Source: Streptomyces echinatus (GTDB lineage: Bacteria; Actinomycetota; Actinomycetes; Streptomycetales; Streptomycetaceae). Taken from it: a stretch of DNA of 51,747 nucleotides. Location of the stretch: NCBI RefSeq assembly GCF_014203595.1, contig NZ_JACHJK010000029.1, forward strand, positions 1-51,747. The letters run 5' to 3'. The notes beneath the pieces are model-generated. The model worked only from the letters and a program-made list of their open reading frames with translations. It was not told the DNA's origin and made no database searches. The translations under genes and the position numbers were made by a program. Within the stretch, counting starts at the first letter, position 1. Each line of letters opens with the position of its first letter. Shown one piece after another: positions 17,244-25,901 of this stretch.

Positions 17244-17780
17244 TCAGGCGAGGGGGTCGTCGTCCGGGTTCACGCCGTTCACGCCGGTCTCCCCGTCCTC
17301 GTCGTTGTCGCTCTCGGTGAGGACGGGGGAGGCGTGGTGCGACCAGAGCTTCCAGCCGGAGGGCGTGCGCCGGAACACGTTCGTGGCGACGACGAGCTGG
17401 CCGACCAGCGGTCCCAGTTCCGCGCCCTCCTCCGGGGCGGGGCCGCCGCTGAGGATGTTCTCCGTGCAGGACACGAGGGCCGTGTCGCCGGTCACGGAGA
17501 CGTGCACGTCGGTGAGGAAGAACTGGATGTAGTCGGTGTTGGCCATGATCAGGGCGTACGACCTGAGGACCTCGCCGCGGCCGGTGAGCACGGGCCAGCC
17601 GGGGTGCACGCAGGAGACCACCCCGGAGTCGGCGGGGTCGTGGTACTCCTCGTCCACGCCCAGGTCGGCGGGGGTCAGCCAGAGGGAGGAGACCTCCTCG
17701 AAGTCACCGCGTTCGAGTGCTTCGTAGAAGGCGGTGTTGGCGGCCTCCACCTGCTCGACGTCGGTGTGGGGGGCGCTCAC
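17244..17780 (-). CDS. NTF2-like/SnoaL-like family protein
   Basis: A 178-residue protein with an NTF2-like cone fold: an N-terminal helix (VEAANTAFYEALERGDFEEV), a central GRGEVLRSYALIM segment and a C-terminal VFRRTPSGWKLWSHHAS strand pair typical of SnoaL_3/ketosteroid-isomerase-like proteins. The last ~25 residues are acidic and disordered. Its GTG start overlaps the folP stop as GTGA, so the two are translationally coupled. This linkage to folP is common in Streptomyces, but the role in folate metabolism is unknown. Confidence 0.83.
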   Translation of the reverse strand: MSAPHTDVEQVEAANTAFYEALERGDFEEVSSLWLTPADLGVDEEYHDPADSGVVSCVHPGWPVLTGRGEVLRSYALIMANTDYIQFFLTDVHVSVTGDTALVSCTENILSGGPAPEEGAELGPLVGQLVVATNVFRRTPSGWKLWSHHASPVLTESDNDEDGETGVNGVNPDDDPLA

Positions 17781-18691
17781 CTGTCTCCTTCCGCCCGGCG
17801 CTCGGTGTGGGCACCCGGCGTGGACCCTGCCGCACGCGCCCCCTCAAGGGCCCGTGCCACCCGTACGGCGTCCGCCGTGGCGCGTACCTCGTGCACGCGC
17901 ACGGCCCAGGCGCCGGCGTGCGCGGCGAGCGCGGAGACGGCCGCCGTGGCCGCGTCGCGTTCCCGGGCCGGCGGGGGCGCCCCCTCGGGTCCGGCGAGGA
18001 CGCGGCCGAGGAACCGCTTGCGGGAGGCGGCGACCAGCAGGGGGTGGCCGAGGGCGCGCAGGCGGTCGAGCTGGGCGATGAGGGTGAGATCGTGCTCGGC
18101 CTCCTTGGAGAAGCCGAGGCCCGGGTCGACGACGATGCGGTCGGGGGCGACGCCGCCGGCCAGAACGGCCTCCACGCGCGCGTGCAGTTCGTCCACGACT
18201 TCGGTGACGACGTCCTCGTAGGCGCCCTTGACGTTGCCGCCCGCCAGGAAGCCGCGCCAGTGCATGACGACGAAGGGGGCGCCCGCGGCGGCGACCACCG
18301 GGATCATCGCGGGATCGGCGAGGCCGCCGCTCACGTCGTTGACGAGGGCGGCGCCGGCCGCGAGGGACTGTTCGGCGACGGAGGCGCGCATGGTGTCGAC
18401 GGAGACGACGACACCCTCGGAGGCGAGGCCACGCACCACGGGGATGACCCGCCGCAGCTCCTCGGCCTCGTCCACGCGCGTGGCGCCGGGGCGGGTGGAC
18501 TCGCCGCCCACGTCGACCAGGTCCGCGCCTTCGGAGACCAGGTCGAGGCCGTGCTTGACGGCGACTGTCGTGTCGAACCAGCGGCCGCCGTCGGAGAAGG
18601 AGTCGGGGGTCACGTTCACGACCCCCATGACCGCGCACCGGTCCCATTCCGGAAGGCCGGCCACTCGGCCGCGCCCGCTGATGTTGTTCAT
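17777..18691 (-). CDS. folP: Dihydropteroate synthase
   Basis: A 304-residue TIM-barrel enzyme that condenses hydroxymethyl-dihydropterin pyrophosphate with p-aminobenzoate, the sulfonamide target. Motifs are MGVVNVTPDSFSDGG (from residue 22), GGESTRPGA, NDVSGG and DPGLGFSK. ATG 18691 has no ribosome-binding site but is preceded by TACGCT at 6 nt, so it looks leaderless; this also selects it over the longer in-frame extension. It heads the minus-strand folate block. Confidence 0.95.
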   Translation of the reverse strand: MNNISGRGRVAGLPEWDRCAVMGVVNVTPDSFSDGGRWFDTTVAVKHGLDLVSEGADLVDVGGESTRPGATRVDEAEELRRVIPVVRGLASEGVVVSVDTMRASVAEQSLAAGAALVNDVSGGLADPAMIPVVAAAGAPFVVMHWRGFLAGGNVKGAYEDVVTEVVDELHARVEAVLAGGVAPDRIVVDPGLGFSKEAEHDLTLIAQLDRLRALGHPLLVAASRKRFLGRVLAGPEGAPPPARERDAATAAVSALAAHAGAWAVRVHEVRATADAVRVARALEGARAAGSTPGAHTERRAEGDR

Positions 18692-18697
18692 ACGTTC

Positions 18698-18703
18698 AGC
18701 GTA
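18698..18703 (-). promoter_or_regulatory. -10 element TACGCT of folP, likely leaderless
   Basis: On the minus strand TACGCT ends 6 nt before the folP ATG, with no Shine-Dalgarno between. Confidence 0.45.
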
Positions 18704-18812
18704 GGCCCCAGGGCGGGGCCGGGAACGCGCGGCGGCCCGGGCGGAAGCCCCCGGTGCCGGAGGGGGCGGGGCTTCCGCCCGGGCCTGTCCCCGGGCCGCA
18801 CCGCGTATGGGC

Positions 18813-20651
18813 TCAGGCCGCCCGGACGTCATGCTCGGCCACCGCGTGCCCGCACGGGCGCTGGGCGGCGACCCGGCGCCTGCGCAGGAAGCGCGGCAGG
18901 GGCAGGGCGAGATCGACGAAGCCCTCCGCCTGCATGGCGGCGAAGCCGATGCGGGGCAGGTCGCCGGAGGCCCGGTAGACCACGAACCGCGGTTCCCAGC
19001 GGGGCTGGAACTTGGCGTTGAACTTGTACAGCGACTCGATCTGGAACCAGCGCGAGAGGAAGACGAGCAGTCCGCGCCAGGCGCGCAGCACCGGGCCGGC
19101 GCCGATCTTCTCGCCGCGCGCGAGCGCGGAGCGGAACATCGCGAAGTTCAGCGAGACGCGGGCGATGCCGAACTTCGGGGCGGCCTGCAGGGCGGCCACG
19201 ATCAGCAGCTCGTTCATGCCCGGGTCGGCGCTGCGGTCCCGGCGCATCAGGTCCAGCGACGCGCCGTCCGTGCCCCAGGGCACGAAGTGGAGGATCGCCT
19301 TCAGATCGCCGTACTCGCCCGCCGCGTCGTCGGCCTTGTGGGCGGTGGCGATCAGGCAGTCGCCGTCGCCCGGGTCGCCGATGCGGCCGAGCGCCATGGA
19401 GAAGCCGCGCTCGGTGTCCGTGCCGCGCCAGTCCTCCGCGGCCAGGCGGATCCGCTCCAGCTCGGCCTCGCCGAGGTCACGGATACGCCGTACCCGGGTT
19501 TCGTAGCCGGCCCGCTCGATGCGCTTGACCATCTGGCGCACGTTGCGCATCGCGCGTCCGGCGAGCGAGAAATCCGCAACGTCCACCACCGCCTCGTCGC
19601 CCAGCTCCAGGGCGTCCAGGCCGGTCTCGCGGGTCCACACCTCACCGCCCGTCTCCGAGCAGCCCATGACGGCGGGCGTCCAGGAGTGGGCCCTGGCCTC
19701 GTCCATGAAGCGCTCGATGGCACCCGGCCAGGCCTCGACGTCCCCGATGGGGTCGCCGCTGGCGAGCATCACACCGGAGACGACCCGGTAGGTGACGGCG
19801 GCCTTGCCGCTCGGCGAGAACACGACCGCCTTGTCGCGGCGCAGCGCGAAGTGGCCGAGCGAGTCGCGCCTGCCGTGCTTCTCCAGCAGGGCACGCAGCC
19901 TGCTCTCGTCCTCCTCGGTGAGGCGCGCGGCCGGGTGCTCCGGGCGGAAGGCCAGGTAGATGGTGGTGACCGCGGTGATCCAGCCGAGCGCGCCGAGGGA
20001 GAAGGCGACGGTCCAGGAGGTGTTGCCCTGGTAGTCGACCGGGCCCTCGAAGCCGAACAGTCCGTAGATGACGTGGGTGAGCCGGTCCGCCAGGCTGGGG
20101 TCGCCGATCGTCCGGTTCGGGTGGACGTTTACGATGACCAGGCCGAGGCCGAGGGAACCTGCGCTCATGAGGACGAAGTTGGCCAGTGCGCGCCACCTGC
20201 TGCGAGGATCGGGCAGGGCGGCGAACTGATCCCGGTGGCGCAGCAGCGGTACGAGCAGCGCCACCGCGATGAGTACGCCGATCAGCGAGTGCCGGTACCC
20301 GAACTGCGCCACCGCGCCCAACGGGAGCAGGGCCACCGCGGCCCGCCAGGCCCGGCGCTTGCGTCGCTTGAGCCCGTGCGCGAGCAGCAGCAGCAGCACG
20401 CCCGCGCTGAGCGAGAGTGCCGCCGCGAACGGGCCGAAGGAGCCCGGCAGCACCTCGGCCAGGGCGTGCATACGGCTGTGGCGGAAGCGCGGGAACACTC
20501 CCGCGGCGATGTCCAGGAGGCCCACAAGCGCGGCCGCCCGGCCGACCATAGCGGGGACGGCCTCGGGACTCGGGCCGCGCAGTACGCGCCGCACCCGGCT
20601 TGATCGGCCCGGAACCCCGTCAGACATTTCCCCATCTATCCTGATAGACAT
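18813..20651 (-). CDS. mprF: MprF/LysX-type lysyl-phosphatidylglycerol synthase (DUF2156)
   Basis: A 612-residue membrane enzyme. The N-terminal ~250 residues contain about six transmembrane helices. The C-terminal half is the DUF2156 aminoacyl-transferase domain with a tandem GNAT fold, ending in ESLYKFNAKFQPRWEPRFVVY, a hallmark of the MprF/LysX C-terminus. The family transfers Lys or Ala from tRNA to phosphatidylglycerol and lowers membrane charge against cationic peptides. Unlike mycobacterial LysX there is no fused lysyl-tRNA synthetase. ATG 20651 is used; ATG 20627 is an alternative. A sigma-E-like promoter lies upstream, and a secreted esterase is divergent. Confidence 0.87.
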   Translation of the reverse strand: MSIRIDGEMSDGVPGRSSRVRRVLRGPSPEAVPAMVGRAAALVGLLDIAAGVFPRFRHSRMHALAEVLPGSFGPFAAALSLSAGVLLLLLAHGLKRRKRRAWRAAVALLPLGAVAQFGYRHSLIGVLIAVALLVPLLRHRDQFAALPDPRSRWRALANFVLMSAGSLGLGLVIVNVHPNRTIGDPSLADRLTHVIYGLFGFEGPVDYQGNTSWTVAFSLGALGWITAVTTIYLAFRPEHPAARLTEEDESRLRALLEKHGRRDSLGHFALRRDKAVVFSPSGKAAVTYRVVSGVMLASGDPIGDVEAWPGAIERFMDEARAHSWTPAVMGCSETGGEVWTRETGLDALELGDEAVVDVADFSLAGRAMRNVRQMVKRIERAGYETRVRRIRDLGEAELERIRLAAEDWRGTDTERGFSMALGRIGDPGDGDCLIATAHKADDAAGEYGDLKAILHFVPWGTDGASLDLMRRDRSADPGMNELLIVAALQAAPKFGIARVSLNFAMFRSALARGEKIGAGPVLRAWRGLLVFLSRWFQIESLYKFNAKFQPRWEPRFVVYRASGDLPRIGFAAMQAEGFVDLALPLPRFLRRRRVAAQRPCGHAVAEHDVRAA

Positions 20652-20721
20652 CGCATCCCGTAGTTCTGCGAGAGACCTTGAACCCGGTGCCGATCGGGGC
20701 ATCCGGCGACATTGCGCCCTC

Positions 20722-20750
20722 TAGGACGGTGTCTTGAGGAGAGAGGTTCA
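20722..20750 (-). promoter_or_regulatory. Candidate sigma-E (ECF) promoter of mprF
   Basis: On the minus strand TGAAC (20746-20750) and CGTCCTA (20722-20728) are 17 nt apart, close to the Streptomyces sigma-E pattern GGAAC-N16/17-CGTC. It would give a leader of about 60 nt. One mismatch in the -35 keeps this tentative. Confidence 0.4.
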
Positions 20751-20853
20751 CTCTCCGCCGGAAAGTCGGGTCAAAGGTCAAGGAAAGTCCCGGGCAAAAC
20801 CTCGCGACAGGCGTGGGCACGGCACGGGCGGAAAGCGCAGGCAGGAAGCAGCT

Positions 20854-21987
20854 ATGGGTCTCACGAGCAACAACTCGCTGGTGCTGGCGATAGTGGTCGC
20901 CGCCGTGCTGTTCATCGGCACGGTGTGGCTGTGGCCGCGCCTTGCCCGGCAGAACTGGCGGGCCGTCAGCGGACGGGTCGGTCTGATGCTGTTCACCCAG
21001 CTGGCGCTCTTCGCCTCCGTCGGGCTCGCCGCCAACCAGGCCTTCGGCTTCTACGCCAGCTGGGCGGACCTCTTCGGCAAGGAGACCGACCAGGGGGTCG
21101 TCGTCGACCACTCGGTCAACGGCAGCACCGGCGGGCCGCTCCAGGTGGTCTCCACCTCCACCGTTCCCGGTGTGCGTGCCGCGCGGCCCGAGATGGGCGG
21201 GCAGGTGCAGAAGGTGGACATAGTCGGCCCTACGACGCACATCGGCGCGCCGGCCTACGTGTATCTGCCCCCGGAGTACTTCCAGCCGCAGTACCGCAAG
21301 CGCACGTTCCCGGTGGCGGTCGTCCTGACCGGCTACCCGGGCACCGCGAAGTCGCTGGTGGACAAGGAGAAGCTGAACTTCCCGAACACGGCGCAGCAGC
21401 TGGCCAAGGACGGGCGGATGCAGCCGATGATCCTGGTCATGCTGCGGCCGACGGTGGCGCCGCCGCGGGACACCGAGTGCGTGGACGTGCCGGACGGCCC
21501 GCAGGCGGAAACGTTTTTTGCCAAGGACCTGCCGGAGGCGGTGCAGTCGCAGTACCGGGTCGGCAAGCGCCCGGACAGCTGGGGCGTCATCGGCGACTCC
21601 ACGGGCGGCTACTGCGCCCTCAAGCTCGCCATGCACCACCCCGACGTGTACACGGCCGCCGCGGGCCTGTCGCCGTACTACAAGGCGCCGATCGACCCCA
21701 CGACCGGTGACCTCTTCCACGACGACGAGAAGCTGAAGAACCGTGCCGACCTGTGGTGGCTCCTGAAGCACGAGCCCGCGCCCGACACCTCGCTGCTCGT
21801 CACCAGCAGCAAGGTCGGCGAGAAGAACTACAAGGACACGATGAAGTTCATCGACCGTGTCCAGGCCACCAACAAGACCCGGATCTCGTCGATCATCCTC
21901 GAGAGCGGCGGTCACAACTTCAACACCTGGAAGCGTGAGATCCCGCCCGCGCTCCAGTGGATGAGCGGGCGGCTCATCGACCACTGA
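20854..21987 (+). CDS. Membrane-anchored alpha/beta-hydrolase, esterase D/antigen 85-like
   Basis: A 377-residue protein with two N-terminal transmembrane helices (about residues 8-27 and 43-63), then an extracytoplasmic esterase domain. The nucleophile elbow is GDSTGGY with S249, and H354 in ESGGHNFNTW is the likely catalytic His. The fold matches esterase D/antigen 85-like proteins. ATG 20854 follows AGGAAG (20843-20848). It is divergent from mprF with 202 nt between starts. Esterases next to aminoacyl-PG synthases can hydrolyse aminoacyl-PG in other bacteria, so that role is a reasonable guess, not shown here. Confidence 0.8.
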   Translation: MGLTSNNSLVLAIVVAAVLFIGTVWLWPRLARQNWRAVSGRVGLMLFTQLALFASVGLAANQAFGFYASWADLFGKETDQGVVVDHSVNGSTGGPLQVVSTSTVPGVRAARPEMGGQVQKVDIVGPTTHIGAPAYVYLPPEYFQPQYRKRTFPVAVVLTGYPGTAKSLVDKEKLNFPNTAQQLAKDGRMQPMILVMLRPTVAPPRDTECVDVPDGPQAETFFAKDLPEAVQSQYRVGKRPDSWGVIGDSTGGYCALKLAMHHPDVYTAAAGLSPYYKAPIDPTTGDLFHDDEKLKNRADLWWLLKHEPAPDTSLLVTSSKVGEKNYKDTMKFIDRVQATNKTRISSIILESGGHNFNTWKREIPPALQWMSGRLIDH

Positions 21988-22073
21988 GCCGGCGGTCACC
22001 CCTGACGCCCCGTGAAGCCGGCGGTATGGCTGTGTTTTTACGGGGCGGGGGTCCGCGAGTCGCCTACGCGCGG

Positions 22074-22079
22074 TAAGTT
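22074..22079 (+). promoter_or_regulatory. -10 element TAAGTT, likely leaderless start
   Basis: TAAGTT ends 7 nt before ATG 22087 with no Shine-Dalgarno between. Confidence 0.4.
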
Positions 22080-22086
22080 TCTGGCC

Positions 22087-23598
22087 ATGCCACGTGGACG
22101 CCACCGCCATTCCCCTCCTCTGCACCGGCTGTTGCCTCCCTCGGCGATCGCCGGCGTCTCCGTCGTCTGCGCGCTGGGCCCCTGGGTCTTCTCCGGGGCC
22201 ACGGTGGTGCGCGCGCTGGCCGCCGTCGCCGCGGCGACGGCCGTCGTCGGCGCGGTCGTGATGCGCCGCTGGGACGCCCAGGCGGGCAGACAGGTAGCCG
22301 AACTCTCGCGCGCGCGTGCCGGCGACGAGTGGCGGTTCGAGGAGCGGGTCGCCGAACTGGAGACCGACCTGGAGGAGTCCCGCGAGCTGCGCACGAAGCT
22401 GGAGCAGCGGCTGCGGGCCAAGCGGGCCGAGCTGGCCGGCCTGCGCAACGAGCACGCCGCCCTGCTGCGCCGGTACGCCACCGCGGAGACCGAGCGCGCC
22501 AGCGCCCTGGAGGGGCGGCGGCTGCTGGAGATCGAAGCGGCCCCGGCCGAGCCGGGCCCCGCTGTCTCGTCGGTGCCCGCCCTGCCGCCCGCGCGCCGCG
22601 GCGAGCCCACCACGACCGCCCAGCCGTCCGGGGTCTCCGGCCCCGCCGAGCCTGCCGGGACGTCCGGGGTCCTGGAGGGCGGGGCGACGACGTTCGCTGT
22701 CTTCTCGGCCGAGGGCGCATCCCTGTACCGGCGGGCCCTGACGGCTCTGGCCCGGTTCGACCGGAAGGCTCCGGCCGAGTCCGTGGCCGAGGCCGGGGAC
22801 GAGCCGGAGGACGAGAGCGATCCGGAGGACGAGAGCGATCCGGAGGGCGAGGCCGCCGCGGAGTCCGAGGCCGGGCCCGAGCAGGCCGGGCCCGAGCAGG
22901 ATGAGTCCGAGGCGGACGGGTCCGAGGCGGCGGAGCATGCGGCCGCCCGGTTCGAGTCGCCGGAGCCTACGGCCGCCCGGCCCGAGTCGCCGGAGCCGGA
23001 CGGGTCCTTGTCGGGCATGCCGGAGGCGTCCGAGCCGGAGGCTTCCGAGGCCGCTGTCACCGAGGCTGCCGTGCCTGCGATGCCTGCCGTGACCGAGGCC
23101 GCCGTGACCGAGCCTGGGGTGTCCGAGCCTGTGGTGTCCGCGGCCGGCGTGACCGAGCCGGTCGGGTCCGAGGCCGCCGCGGCCGGGTCCGGCGCCGGGG
23201 AAGAGGGTGCCGTGGAGGGCGTGCGGGACGGTGCCGGTGCGCCGCCCGCCGCCGGAGTCGCCCGGACCGTGGGGCAGCCGCCCGCCGGGCACTTCACGGT
23301 GCCGACCGCGGTGGCCGTCGTACCGGCCGCTCCCGCGCGGCGTCCGGTGGTCGAGGGCGGGTTCGACTTCTTCGGCACCCAGAAGAGCGCGCCGACGGCC
23401 ACGCTGGACTCGGTGCAGAACGAGGACCTCGCCGACGTCGTCGGACCGGAGGCCCTCGCCGTGCACAAGGCCGAGGCCGAGGCCGGGTTCAAGCCCGCCG
23501 ACGAGCGGTCGCGGGGGGTCGGCCAGGTCATCGACCTGACGGCGCACGACGAGACCGAGCAGATCGACGTCCAGGGGCTGCGCACCGCGGCTTCCTGA
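22087..23598 (+). CDS. Conserved Streptomyces membrane/coiled-coil protein with acidic repeats
   Basis: A 503-residue protein of unknown function. Residues ~15-60 hold two hydrophobic helices, ~70-145 form a charged coiled coil (EERVAELETDLEESRELRTK), ~220-400 are an acidic Ala/Glu/Pro/Val repeat region, and the final ~90 residues, starting near GGFDFFGTQKSAPTATLD, look conserved and globular. An 18-bp unit ccggaggacgagagcgat is tandemly duplicated at 22804-22839 (PEDESD repeats). ATG 22087 appears leaderless. The architecture suggests a membrane-tethered scaffold, but no partner is evident. Confidence 0.75.
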   Translation: MPRGRHRHSPPLHRLLPPSAIAGVSVVCALGPWVFSGATVVRALAAVAAATAVVGAVVMRRWDAQAGRQVAELSRARAGDEWRFEERVAELETDLEESRELRTKLEQRLRAKRAELAGLRNEHAALLRRYATAETERASALEGRRLLEIEAAPAEPGPAVSSVPALPPARRGEPTTTAQPSGVSGPAEPAGTSGVLEGGATTFAVFSAEGASLYRRALTALARFDRKAPAESVAEAGDEPEDESDPEDESDPEGEAAAESEAGPEQAGPEQDESEADGSEAAEHAAARFESPEPTAARPESPEPDGSLSGMPEASEPEASEAAVTEAAVPAMPAVTEAAVTEPGVSEPVVSAAGVTEPVGSEAAAAGSGAGEEGAVEGVRDGAGAPPAAGVARTVGQPPAGHFTVPTAVAVVPAAPARRPVVEGGFDFFGTQKSAPTATLDSVQNEDLADVVGPEALAVHKAEAEAGFKPADERSRGVGQVIDLTAHDETEQIDVQGLRTAAS

Positions 23599-23617
23599 GC
23601 CTCCGCCGACCATTCAC

Positions 23618-23648
23618 CGGGCCCGGCCCCTCAGGGGAGCCGGGCCCG
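23618..23648 (+). terminator. Hairpin after the acidic repeat protein gene
   Basis: A perfect 10-bp stem (23618-23627 and 23639-23648) with an 11-nt loop begins 20 nt past the stop codon. Confidence 0.65.
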
Positions 23649-23665
23649 ACGCGTACCCGTGGCGC

Positions 23666-24022
23666 GTGGACGCGGGGATGCGCGGACGTCGGGCGGTCAC
23701 CGGCGATCAGCCGACGGTCCGTGAGGCGTCTCCGGGGCCCGCACAGGCCATTTTCGCGGGTTGCGGGGTGCGGGGTGCGCCCGTCGGGCCTCTGCGGTCC
23801 GGGAAGGGGTCCCGGGGCCTCTACGGGGAGCTCTTCGCGCGTACGGGGGGTGGACGCGGGGCCGCCGGGCGGTCGGACGGCGGCAGGGAGACGCCCTCGC
23901 GGCCGGTACGGGACCATTTCGCGCGTGACGGGGCGTGGACGCCGTGCCGTCGGGTGGTCAGCCGGTGGTCATCCAGCGGTCCGGGAGGGCGTCTCCGCGG
24001 CCCGTGCGGGATCTTTCCGCCT
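23666..24022. repeat. Four degenerate ~90-bp tandem repeats
   Basis: Imperfect copies begin near 23666, 23760, 23850 and 23935. They share an opening gtggacgc block, a gtcgggcggtc-like block, a core resembling cggtccgggagggcgtctcc and an end like catttcgcgcg. The last copy runs through the stop codon at 23958 into the 3' end of the PH-domain gene. The first three fill the otherwise gene-free stretch 23649-23957. Confidence 0.6.
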
Positions 24023-25370
24023 GCTCGCCGAGGAAGCGCGCGGCCTCCTCCGCGTCCCGCAGACGGGCGGTGACGGTCTTGTCGGCCCCGGTGTCCACGT
24101 GGACGTCGGCGAGCCCCCAGCGGCGCTCCCAGGGGCCCTGGGTGAGCCGCACGCTCTGCACCTTGGCGTGCGGGACCAGCGAGAGCCGGCGGCACAGCAG
24201 GCCGCTCCGGGCGGCGAACACCGTGCCGCCGGCGGCGAGCCGGTGCCCGCGCCACCACACCGGCAGGCACCACCGGGCCCGCTCCGACGGCCGGGACATC
24301 TCCCGCGGCACCGTCACACCGGGCAGCACGCGCGCGAGGACCGACTCGGCGACCGCGCGCGGGGCGACCGGTATCAGCACCGAGTTGGCGGACCCGGCCA
24401 CGTCCAGCTCCACCCGCACCCAGCCGGCCCGCCGCCACAGCAGCGGCTCCACGATCCGCACGGTCTGCACCCGGCCGGGCGGCACCGTCTCGTGCGTGCG
24501 GTCGAGCAGCCCGTGGTCGATGCGCAGGCCGTCCGGGGACTCGCTCACCGTCCAGTCGAACTCGGTGACGAACCGGCCCACACTGCTCGCGCCCGCCGCG
24601 CCGAGCAGGGGCAGGGCGCTGACGAGGACCGTCCACACGTTCTGCGTGGTGAGCCAGAGCACGGTGGGGAGAATCAGCGCGCCGCACAGCGAGCCCCAGG
24701 TGGCGCCCGTCAGCAGCAGGGAGCGGGCCAGCTCTCGCGGGGGCACGCGCACCAGTGCCCGCGCCGGGGCTTCTCCGACCTCACGCGCCGTCTCGGGCGC
24801 GAAACCCGCAGCGCGCGCGAGCAGCTCCGCGCGCAGGGCGCGCGCCTCCCGCTCGCCCAGGTAGGCCAGCTCGTCCTTGTCGTCGGCGCCGACGACGTCG
24901 ATCCGCAGCTTGGCGACGCCCGCCACGCGCGCGAGGAGCGGACGGGAGACGTCCACGGCCTGCACGCGCTCCAGCCGGATGTGCGCGGTGCGCCGGAACA
25001 GCAGTCCGGTGCGTATGCGCAGCTCGGTGTCGGTGACCGCGTAGTGCGTGAACCACCACGACAGGAAGCCGTAGAGGCCGGCCGCCGGCACCAGCACCGC
25101 GAGGCCCAGCAGGAGCACCGTGTCGGTCAGCCGGGCGAGCTGCTCCTGCGCGCCGCCCGGGTCGTGCACCGCCCAGCCGGCCAGCACGGCGAGCGGCGCC
25201 CACGCCCGGCGGAAGGGCGTGACCGGATGCAGCCGACGCTCGACGACGGACGAAGGCTCCGATATAGCGCCCCCAGCGCCCTGCGGAGCCTGCGCGTCGG
25301 CCGCAGCGCCCTCGGCGGCCTCGGTGGTCTCCGTGCCCTTCGCGTCCTCCGCGCGGTCCCGGGGTGTCAC
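23958..25370 (-). CDS. YdbT-like membrane protein with bacterial PH (bPH2) domains
   Basis: A 470-residue protein with paired hydrophobic helices followed by bPH2/DUF304 units, for example the segments WWFTHYAVTDTELRIRTGLL and RTHETVPPGRVQTVRIVEPL. This repeated layout is that of B. subtilis YdbT. The GTG start overlaps the TGA of the upstream gene as GTGA, matching the YdbS-YdbT gene pair. In Bacillus the pair protects against some membrane-active compounds; the role here is inferred. The 3' end lies in a repeat unit, so the last residues may be variable. Confidence 0.83.
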   Translation of the reverse strand: MTPRDRAEDAKGTETTEAAEGAAADAQAPQGAGGAISEPSSVVERRLHPVTPFRRAWAPLAVLAGWAVHDPGGAQEQLARLTDTVLLLGLAVLVPAAGLYGFLSWWFTHYAVTDTELRIRTGLLFRRTAHIRLERVQAVDVSRPLLARVAGVAKLRIDVVGADDKDELAYLGEREARALRAELLARAAGFAPETAREVGEAPARALVRVPPRELARSLLLTGATWGSLCGALILPTVLWLTTQNVWTVLVSALPLLGAAGASSVGRFVTEFDWTVSESPDGLRIDHGLLDRTHETVPPGRVQTVRIVEPLLWRRAGWVRVELDVAGSANSVLIPVAPRAVAESVLARVLPGVTVPREMSRPSERARWCLPVWWRGHRLAAGGTVFAARSGLLCRRLSLVPHAKVQSVRLTQGPWERRWGLADVHVDTGADKTVTARLRDAEEAARFLGEQAERSRTGRGDALPDRWMTTG

Positions 25371-25870
25371 AGGCCCGCCGATCGTGCCTGGCCCAGCTCG
25401 GTGAGCCGGTCGCGCAGGCGTTCCGCCTCGGCCGGGTCCAGGCCGGGGATGGTCGCGTCGGTCGCGGCGGCGGCCGTGTGCAGCTGTACGGTGGCCAGCC
25501 CGAACCGCCGTTCCAGGGGCCCGGAGGTCACCTCCACGAGCTGCATCCGCCCGTACGGCACCACCGTCTCCTCGCGCCACAGGACACCGCGGCTGATCAG
25601 CAGGTCGTCGGCCCGCTCGGCGTACCGCCAGGAGCGCCAGTTGCGTCCCAGCAGCCGCCAGCACCACGCGGCGAACACCGGCGGCAGCAGCGCGCAGGCC
25701 GCCCAGGCCGGCCCCACGAGAAGGCCCGGCACCAGCCCGGCGGCGACCGTGAGCACCCCCGTCCACACCACCAGCAGCAGCCGGCGCACCCGCAGCAGAC
25801 CGGGCCGCAGGCCCCGCCACACCGGCCGGCCGGCCGCCGCTCCGGTTCCTTCCAGGCTCCCCGTTTCCAT
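25367..25870 (-). CDS. YdbS-like PH-domain membrane protein
   Basis: A 167-residue protein with two transmembrane helices (about residues 25-65) and one bPH2 domain containing AERADDLLISRGVLWREETVVPYG and QLVEVTSGPLERRFGLATVQLHT, characteristic of YdbS. ATG 25870 is preceded by TACGCT at 6 nt, consistent with leaderless expression. It is coupled to the YdbT-like gene by a 4-nt overlap and divergent from the nuoD-like gene with only 31 bp between starts. Confidence 0.83.
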   Translation of the reverse strand: METGSLEGTGAAAGRPVWRGLRPGLLRVRRLLLVVWTGVLTVAAGLVPGLLVGPAWAACALLPPVFAAWCWRLLGRNWRSWRYAERADDLLISRGVLWREETVVPYGRMQLVEVTSGPLERRFGLATVQLHTAAAATDATIPGLDPAEAERLRDRLTELGQARSAGL

Positions 25871-25876
25871 GGGGCC

Positions 25877-25882
25877 AGCGTA
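25877..25882 (-). promoter_or_regulatory. -10 element TACGCT of the PH-domain pair
   Basis: On the minus strand TACGCT ends 6 nt before ATG 25870. It falls within the 31-bp gap shared with the divergent nuoD-like gene. Confidence 0.4.
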
Positions 25883-25901
25883 CGTAGGGGAAACTGGGGC
25901 C

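Noticed and set aside
20620..23613. 997-codon minus-strand open frame opposite the esterase and acidic protein genes
   Set aside because: Gly/Leu/Arg/Val-rich shadow; the plus-strand genes have motifs, membrane segments and starts.
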